Origin: Nitrososphaeria archaeon
GTDB taxonomy: Archaea; Thermoproteota; Nitrososphaeria; Geothermarchaeales; JDFR-13
Length of the DNA stretch: 8,025 nucleotides
Direction of reading: 5' to 3'
NCBI GenBank assembly: GCA_027000765.1
Contig: JALTNJ010000024.1
Coordinates: forward strand, 1 to 8,025
Below the pieces are notes generated by a model. The model was not told where the DNA came from, ran no database searches, and was given only the letters and a program-made list of their open reading frames with translations. Position numbers and translations under genes: made by a program. Positions 1-4,921 of this stretch are shown piece after piece; within the stretch, counting starts at the first letter, position 1, and each line of letters opens with the position of its first letter.

Positions 1-8
1 TGAACCAT
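1..8 (-). CDS. First codons of an unidentified gene downstream of rfcL (partial)
   Basis: Fourteen bases... more precisely 13 bases (9-21) after the rfcL stop codon, the minus strand has an ATG (8-6) preceded by a strong ribosome binding site. Only Met, Val and the first two bases of a third codon (CA, so His or Gln) lie inside the window, so the product cannot be identified. The gene would be the third member of the rfcS-rfcL operon. From memory, in Sulfolobus the rfcS-rfcL pair lies close to an orc1/cdc6 gene and to gins23-mcm, so an initiator gene is one possibility, but nothing in the window supports it. The call rests on the ribosome binding site and its spacing alone. Confidence 0.45.
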
Positions 9-15
9 TTTTTAC

Positions 16-21
16 ATCACC
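16..21 (-). promoter_or_regulatory. Ribosome binding site (GGTGAT) after the rfcL stop
   Basis: On the minus strand the bases read GGTGAT, an exact six-base match to the complement of the conserved archaeal 16S rRNA 3' end (AUCACCUCC). It starts directly after the rfcL stop codon and is followed, after a 7-base spacer, by an ATG at 8-6. It is the strongest such match I see next to a start in this window, and it decides that another gene begins at the left edge. Confidence 0.6.
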
Positions 22-1230
22 CTACCATGTGACGCCATATGCACCTGATTTACATAGCTTAGTAAGGCTGGGATATTCATCCCCCTTAAGATAGCCACAT
101 ACATATGGAAAGACTTCCAGGACAAACTTCCTATATGAACAGTGGAGCCTACCCTTTAGATACGTGTTATATAGGTTATTCAGCTCTTCCCTAGCACCTC
201 TATTTAATATGAAGAGGCGTAGCCTATACTGAGGAATACGGCCATCATATACCGCTCCAGCCCTATTAGCAGAGTAGATAAACCACGGAAGCAACATGTT
301 AATATACCTGAAGAGTGAGAAATACCTCTTTTTATTCATCCTACCAAATAGTATATCGAGTTTAGACCATTCCCTCAACAACCTTATCTTTTCCCCTAGG
401 GAGATGGAGCCGCTTCTAAGTATCATATCAAAATATGCGTAGAAAACATCCTCTATCTGGTTAGAATTGGAGCTAAGCAGGTTCCTTATCTCGGTTATAG
501 ATATACTGCTCGAAAGCCTCTTCATCAATATATCGAATGGAAGATTCTCCATCGGCGTTGAAACAAAATCTATATCTACTCCTGCAGCGGCTTCCTGAAG
601 AAGGTTGACCGCTAGCCTTGCGTCTCCCCTTGAAGACCTAATTATCTTGTCGATGACCTCATCGGGTATAGATAGACCTTCTGCAGCTATGATCCTCTTT
701 AAAAGGATCGTTATCTGCCTAGGTGTAAGTGGTTTAAACTCAATAACCTTAAAACTCTTTAGCAACTCCTTATGCGATGTGGGATCAGGCACGTTGGCCG
801 CTGCAATTATAGGGACTTCCTTCCTTGAAGCTATGTCTAGAACAGCCTTTAACCCACCTGTATCGGCCTTAGGGTCTATGCCATCTATCTCATCGAAAAA
901 TATTAGGATATTACGTCTACCGCCTCCAGATGTGAATGAGTCAAGTGTATTCGACTGTGTAAGGTGCCCAACCTTAGCATATATGCTCTGTGCAGTCCTA
1001 TAGTCGCTCGCGTTCAACTCAACAACATGAAAACTGAGTTCATTAGCCAATGCATAAACAGCTGTGGTCTTCCCAATACCAGGGGGGCCAGTCAATAATA
1101 CACCGGGATTGTCTCTAACCCCCCTTTGCCAGTCCACAATCCATTTTAAAAGCTCCCTTTTAGCCTCCTCATTACCAACTATCTCATTTAAGACCCTAGG
1201 CCTATATTTCTCTGTCCACAACATTTTCAT
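22..1230 (-). CDS. rfcL: Replication factor C large subunit (clamp loader)
   Basis: This is the large subunit of the archaeal clamp loader. With RfcS it forms an ATP-driven complex (usually one large to four small subunits) that opens the PCNA ring and places it on primer-template junctions. The 402 residues start with the RFC box LWTEKYRP (4-11). Then come Walker A GPPGIGKTT (48-56), Walker B ending in DEID (113-116), sensor 1 IIAAAN (141-146) and sensor 2 with GDAR (202-205). The SRC arginine-finger motif of small subunits is absent: the segment reads KSFKVIEF, as expected for a large subunit. Residues 230-350 fit the helical collar, including an aromatic stretch near LLPWF (313-317). The C-terminus is short, contains Cys364, Cys378 and Cys393, ends in Trp, and shows no classical PCNA-interacting box. 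The start ATG overlaps the rfcS stop (ATGA), suggesting translational coupling; a second in-frame ATG at 1224 is an alternative start. Confidence 0.96.
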   Translation of the reverse strand: MKMLWTEKYRPRVLNEIVGNEEAKRELLKWIVDWQRGVRDNPGVLLTGPPGIGKTTAVYALANELSFHVVELNASDYRTAQSIYAKVGHLTQSNTLDSFTSGGGRRNILIFFDEIDGIDPKADTGGLKAVLDIASRKEVPIIAAANVPDPTSHKELLKSFKVIEFKPLTPRQITILLKRIIAAEGLSIPDEVIDKIIRSSRGDARLAVNLLQEAAAGVDIDFVSTPMENLPFDILMKRLSSSISITEIRNLLSSNSNQIEDVFYAYFDMILRSGSISLGEKIRLLREWSKLDILFGRMNKKRYFSLFRYINMLLPWFIYSANRAGAVYDGRIPQYRLRLFILNRGAREELNNLYNTYLKGRLHCSYRKFVLEVFPYVCGYLKGDEYPSLTKLCKSGAYGVTW

Positions 1231-2201
1231 CCAGTCCCTTTAAACGCCCCAGCTAACTCAGCGAGCATAGCCGTTAACTGGACCTCTTCATATGCACCCT
1301 CAGTCATTCTAAAGTCGTATTTAGCCAGGATCTCAGCCGTCTTGGGATTCAGAAGATTCTTCATCATAAGTTCATTTAATATAAGCTTTATAACCTCCTG
1401 GCCATCCACGCCTGAAACAGCCTTGAACTCAAATAGTTTATCCACGGCCTCCTTGAACTCACCCAGCCTCAGCTTCTCTATTATGCCAGATATCACACCC
1501 GGCGTGACCTTACCAACTATTTCATCTACATCACTGACTTTAGGCTTTCCACCCGATACATTTACCACGGACTGTAGGAGGTTAATAGCCCTTCTAAGAT
1601 CCCCTGCAGAAACCTCATATATCCTCTCGAGAACGTCATCCGAACAATTAATTTTCTCAGACTCACAGATCGACTTTAGATATTTAATGGCTAACTCCCT
1701 TGGAATACGTTTAAATTTAAACGTTGCACACCTACTCTGAATCGGGCTAATTATTCTAGTCAAGTAGTTACATATGAGTATAAATCTAGTAGTCCTAGAA
1801 TATATCTCCATAATCCTCCTTAAAGCGGTCTGAGCCTCGGATGTCATCATATCCGCTTCATCGAGTATAACAAGCTTGAAGGGAACCTCTTTAGTAGGCG
1901 TAAAATACTGTGAAAACACCTTAACCTTCTCCCTAATTACATTAATCCCCCTCTCATCCGAGGCATTCAACTCTAGGGTATACTCCCTCCATTTATCTCC
2001 ATATAACATTCTAGCTATGACAAGTGCAAGTGTAGTTTTACCAGTGCCAGGTGGCCCAGCGAACAGGAGGTGAGGCATCTCCTGGATGTTATTCATAATA
2101 TTTTTTAGGCTGGCCACCACCTCCTCCTGATCAACAACCTCGTCCAATGTCTTTGGGCGATACTTCTCAACCCATAGTGTATCTATCCTAGAAAAGCTCA
2201 T
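1227..2201 (-). CDS. rfcS: Replication factor C small subunit (clamp loader)
   Basis: This is the small, repeated subunit of the archaeal clamp loader, an AAA+ ATPase that works with RfcL to load PCNA. Counting from the chosen ATG (324 residues, normal for the family), I see RFC box LWVEKYRP (9-16), Walker A GPPGTGKTT (49-57), Walker B with DEAD (114-117), sensor 1 ILICNY (141-146), the arginine-finger motif SRC (156-158) and sensor 2 AGDLRRA (199-205). The remainder is the helical collar domain. The frame extends nine codons upstream to a GTG at 2228, but the ATG at 2201 is preferred. It follows a GGGGTG ribosome binding site by 9 bases, and MSFSRIDTLWVEKYRP is the usual start of this family. 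It is the first gene of a minus-strand operon; its TGA stop overlaps the rfcL ATG by 4 bases. Every key catalytic residue looks intact. Confidence 0.98.
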   Translation of the reverse strand: MSFSRIDTLWVEKYRPKTLDEVVDQEEVVASLKNIMNNIQEMPHLLFAGPPGTGKTTLALVIARMLYGDKWREYTLELNASDERGINVIREKVKVFSQYFTPTKEVPFKLVILDEADMMTSEAQTALRRIMEIYSRTTRFILICNYLTRIISPIQSRCATFKFKRIPRELAIKYLKSICESEKINCSDDVLERIYEVSAGDLRRAINLLQSVVNVSGGKPKVSDVDEIVGKVTPGVISGIIEKLRLGEFKEAVDKLFEFKAVSGVDGQEVIKLILNELMMKNLLNPKTAEILAKYDFRMTEGAYEEVQLTAMLAELAGAFKGTG

Positions 2202-2285
2202 TTTTATAAACACCCCATATATTAACACTACCCAGTTACATTAAAAATTATTGAATGTGGTTATAATAGTATTTATGAAGAGAGT
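2202..2285. promoter_or_regulatory. Divergent promoter region between rfcS and gins23
   Basis: These 84 bases separate two divergent operons, so both promoters must lie here or run slightly into the genes. The most TATA-like block is TTAAAAATTA at 2241-2250, which reads TAATTTTTAA on the other strand. Its centre is about 41 bases from the gins23 ATG and about 45 bases from the rfcS ATG. With the archaeal TATA-to-start distance of about 26 bases, it could give short leaders of roughly 15-20 bases on both sides. A second candidate for gins23 is TTATAATA at 2261-2268, about 21 bases from the ATG, rather close for a leaderless start. No origin-type repeat (ORB) and no convincing operator palindrome was seen. 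That promoters are here is close to certain from gene layout; the exact elements are inferred. Confidence 0.6.
2211..2216 (-). promoter_or_regulatory. Ribosome binding site of rfcS (GGGGTG)
   Basis: The minus strand reads GGGGTG, then 9 bases, then the ATG at 2201. GGTG matches the complement of the archaeal 16S rRNA 3' end. This site lies inside the longer GTG-started reading frame (2228) and is the main reason to place the rfcS start at 2201 rather than 2228. Confidence 0.6.
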
Positions 2286-2822
2286 ATGAGAATCGGTATT
2301 TCAGACCCAGAAATAGCATTATTAAATGCTGTGAAGAAGTTTGAGAAGATAAATATGAAGACAATAGATAATTTGCCGCCTATTAGATGTGCATCTACAG
2401 TCATTTCTAGGAAGGGTAGGGGGGAGGAGGTTAGGCTCCCTGTGTGGCTTGCTGAATACTTAATTGAGAGGGGTAAAGTCAATATCTCAGAATCCTCGAT
2501 AAAGATACTGACCCAGAACCTTTGGAGAGAGTTGGCTCAGCCCGCTTCAAGGGCTAGTATAGCTAAGATAGACCCTCGTTTCTATACCATTGTACATATA
2601 TATGGCTTGATCTTGAAGAAGGGAGGAATTATAGGTTCTAGGCCGATGGCTAATAGGGATGATATTAGGGCTGCTATAAACAAGAGGAAGGAGGTTATAA
2701 GTAAACTGAGCAATATTGATCTTGGGATAATGGAGGATAGGCTTACTTTTGAGGAGAAGATCCTCCTAAATAAGCTTAGGGCTGTTAATAAGGAGTGGGA
2801 TAAGATTATTGGAGTAGATTAG
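2286..2822 (+). CDS. gins23: GINS complex subunit Gins23 (Psf2/Psf3 type)
   Basis: This is probably the archaeal GINS subunit related to eukaryotic Psf2 and Psf3. With Gins51 (Gins15) it forms a tetramer that binds MCM and the GAN/Cdc45-like protein in the replicative helicase complex. The 178 residues show the Psf2/Psf3 order: a small N-terminal B domain (about 25-65) with the segment RLPVWLAEYLIERG (50-63), then a mostly helical A domain (about 70-178). GINS proteins diverge strongly, so the assignment rests on this segment, the size, the domain order and the position one base before mcm, an arrangement known from Sulfolobus. It is the first gene of a plus-strand operon. The ATG has only a weak GA-rich stretch (GAAGAGAG, 2277-2284) in front, so a short-leader or leaderless message is possible. 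An uncharacterised protein is the alternative, but context makes it unlikely. Confidence 0.87.
   Translation: MRIGISDPEIALLNAVKKFEKINMKTIDNLPPIRCASTVISRKGRGEEVRLPVWLAEYLIERGKVNISESSIKILTQNLWRELAQPASRASIAKIDPRFYTIVHIYGLILKKGGIIGSRPMANRDDIRAAINKRKEVISKLSNIDLGIMEDRLTFEEKILLNKLRAVNKEWDKIIGVD
2811..2815 (+). promoter_or_regulatory. Ribosome binding site of mcm (GGAGT)
   Basis: GGAGT lies inside the last codons of gins23, 8 bases before the mcm ATG at 2824. It fixes the mcm start and indicates that mcm is translated from the gins23 message rather than from its own leaderless transcript. Confidence 0.55.
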
Positions 2823-2823
2823 T

Positions 2824-4890
2824 ATGACAGAGGAATTATCTCTAGAAGCCCGTATACTAAAGTTCTTTAAGGAATTTAGGGATGAGCATGATAGACTCAA
2901 GTATGTTGAGATGATAAACGCCTTACCCGCGTTGGAGGATAAGGTTGTAAAGATCGATTTCAACGATTTATTCTACTATGAGAGGGAGTTGGCTCAAGAG
3001 CTTACTGAGAATCCATTTGAGTTTATAGATGCTGCGAAAACCGCGGTTATAGAGGTTTTGAAGGTAGAGAGGCCGCTGGATGTAATGCATATTAGTAAGG
3101 ACCATATATACGTAGCGGTCTCCGGGGAAGAACCCGGGTACCCAGTTAGGCTTAGGAGTATATCCTCCAAGTATATTGGGAAACTGATTACTGTACAGGG
3201 GCTATTGGTTAAGGTTACCCAGATTTTCAGCGTCCCGGTTAAGGCGGTGTATGAATGTAATGTATGTGGGGCGGAGATAGTCGTTGAAAGAAGGAATATA
3301 TCTGAGAAGATGAGTAAACCATCTTGTCCAGAGCATAGGAGGGCATCCTGTAAACTCGTTAAGGAAAAGACTCTATTCACAGATATACAGTATGCAAGGA
3401 TACAGGAGAGGCCTGATGAACTGCCTCCAGGTCAGATACCTAGGTTTATAGACGTTATATTTGAGAAGCCAATGGTGGATAAGGCGTATCCCGGGGACTT
3501 CGTCAAGGTAATTGGAGTACTGGATATTAGGCAGAGGCAGCGTAGGGATAGGCTTGAATATGACTTTATCCTTGTTGGAAACTATGTCGAGAGCCGTGAG
3601 AAAGAGGCGTTTGAAGTCGTAATCACTAGGGAGGAGGAGGAAGAGATTAAGAGAGTGGCGAGGGAACCCGGTTTCTATGACAAGCTGATAAGGAGTTTTG
3701 CCCCGAGTATATATGGCTATAATGAGATTAAGGAGGCGTTATTACTTAGCTTGATAGGTGGAGAGGATAAGGAGCTGAGGGACGGGACTAAGATCAGGGG
3801 CAAGATACATATTCTATTGGTTGGAGACCCCGGTCTAGCTAAGAGCCAGCTCCTTAAATATGCTGCATACATAGCTCCAAAAGGGATATACACCAGTGGC
3901 CGTGGTTCAACAGCAGCCGGGTTAACGGCTGCCGTTATTAAGGAGCCCGGTGGAGGAATGAGTCTAGAGGCGGGGGCAGTCGTCTTAGCTGATATGGGGG
4001 TATGTGCAATAGATGAGATTGATAAGATGAGGAATGAGGATAGAGTTGCTCTACATGAGGCAATGGAGCAGATGACGGTGTCGATCTCTAAGGGAGGGAT
4101 AATAGCGACTCTAAACGCTAGGACAACTATAATAGCCGCTGCAAACCCGGTTGACGGCATATTCAATCCCTATAAGCCTCTAGTAGCCAATATAAACCTG
4201 CCTGTAACCCTGATATCTAGGTTTGACTTGATACATACAATTAGAGACGAGTTGAGTGAAGAGAGGGATAGGAGGCTAACGGAGCACATGATCCTAGCTA
4301 GGGAAAGCGACATTCCATATGAAGACACGTTCGACACGACGTTTATGAGGAAGTTCATCGCGTATGCCAGGAGACTTAATGTTAAGATGACTAGAGAAGC
4401 ATCTGACCTACTACAAGAGTATTTCATAAATATGAGGAGACAAGCGAGTATGACGGAGGACGTGAGTTCAATACCGATTACACCTAGGCAGTTTGAAGCA
4501 CTTATTAGACTGGCTGAGGCGAGTGCAAGGGCGCATTTAAGGACTAAAGTCACGGAAGAAGATGCGCGGATAGCTATTAATCAGATGAACCTGTATCTGA
4601 GGCAGGCTGCTATGGATATGACGACTAAGCAGGTAGACGTCACCCAGATTATGACCGGAACCCCCGCTAGAAAGGCTTCTAAGACATCCACTGTATTGAG
4701 CATCATTAGGGATCTGGTGAATGAAAAAGATGGAGAAGCTGTTAATGAGGAGGATATAGTGGATACCGTGATTAGGAAGACGCATATTAAGAATAGGGAT
4801 GAGATAATGGAGATAATTGATAAGCTTAAGCAGAATGGCGTGATATATGAGCCGATGCCAGGGTTCTATAAACCAGTACATTCTAAATAA
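2824..4890 (+). CDS. mcm: Minichromosome maintenance protein, replicative DNA helicase
   Basis: This is the ring-forming 3'-5' replicative helicase. At 688 residues it has the full length typical of crenarchaeal MCM. The N-terminal part (1-260) carries the DNA-binding OB region with a zinc site made from Cys145, Cys148, Cys168, His171 and/or Cys176, and a basic turn RQRQRR (236-241) that fits the N-terminal beta-hairpin. The AAA+ core has the MCM-type Walker A GDPGLAKSQ (334-342), Walker B ending in AIDEID (395-400), sensor 1 AAANP (438-442), arginine finger SRFD (465-468) and the sensor 2 region TPRQFE (553-558). A winged-helix domain covers about 620-688. All catalytic residues are present and I see no intein. 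It begins one base after the gins23 stop, with GGAGT 8 bases upstream, so the two genes form one transcription unit. This couples the helicase motor with its GINS partner. Confidence 0.99.
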   Translation: MTEELSLEARILKFFKEFRDEHDRLKYVEMINALPALEDKVVKIDFNDLFYYERELAQELTENPFEFIDAAKTAVIEVLKVERPLDVMHISKDHIYVAVSGEEPGYPVRLRSISSKYIGKLITVQGLLVKVTQIFSVPVKAVYECNVCGAEIVVERRNISEKMSKPSCPEHRRASCKLVKEKTLFTDIQYARIQERPDELPPGQIPRFIDVIFEKPMVDKAYPGDFVKVIGVLDIRQRQRRDRLEYDFILVGNYVESREKEAFEVVITREEEEEIKRVAREPGFYDKLIRSFAPSIYGYNEIKEALLLSLIGGEDKELRDGTKIRGKIHILLVGDPGLAKSQLLKYAAYIAPKGIYTSGRGSTAAGLTAAVIKEPGGGMSLEAGAVVLADMGVCAIDEIDKMRNEDRVALHEAMEQMTVSISKGGIIATLNARTTIIAAANPVDGIFNPYKPLVANINLPVTLISRFDLIHTIRDELSEERDRRLTEHMILARESDIPYEDTFDTTFMRKFIAYARRLNVKMTREASDLLQEYFINMRRQASMTEDVSSIPITPRQFEALIRLAEASARAHLRTKVTEEDARIAINQMNLYLRQAAMDMTTKQVDVTQIMTGTPARKASKTSTVLSIIRDLVNEKDGEAVNEEDIVDTVIRKTHIKNRDEIMEIIDKLKQNGVIYEPMPGFYKPVHSK

Positions 4891-4893
4891 TGG

Positions 4894-4900
4894 TTTTATA
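4894..4900 (+). promoter_or_regulatory. Candidate TATA box of hel308 (TTTTATA)
   Basis: TTTTATA in the 31-base mcm-hel308 gap has its centre 25 bases before the A of the hel308 ATG. This is the spacing of a crenarchaeal TATA box to its transcription start, so transcription would begin at or next to the start codon. The 20 bases before the ATG contain no Shine-Dalgarno match, which agrees with a leaderless message. A general AT-richness of the gap is the alternative explanation. Confidence 0.5.
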
Positions 4901-4921
4901 GTATTAGAATATTGAATACAG

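Noticed and set aside
605..1003. Plus-strand open frames opposite rfcL and rfcS (also 1342-1740 and 1876-2073)
   Set aside because: They are antisense shadows of highly conserved AAA+ coding sequence with no sign of independent coding.
2202..2228. GTG at 2228 as the rfcS start, giving nine extra residues
   Set aside because: The ATG at 2201 has the GGGGTG site at proper spacing and gives the family's usual N-terminus; the extra residues LIYGVFIK have no family counterpart and cover the ribosome binding site.
2202..2285. Replication origin between the two replication operons
   Set aside because: No ORB-like repeats, no paired inverted motifs and no extended unwinding element; the region is only 84 bases and is explained by two promoters.
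3121..3142. CCCGGG and GGGTACCC palindromes in the mcm N-terminal region
   Set aside because: Short, overlapping palindromes that simply encode the Gly-Glu-Glu-Pro-Gly-Tyr-Pro segment of MCM; nothing suggests a site.
3717..4166. 149-residue minus-strand open frame inside mcm
   Set aside because: It lies opposite the conserved AAA+ core of MCM; its composition mirrors the MCM codons and no ribosome binding site or known motif was seen.
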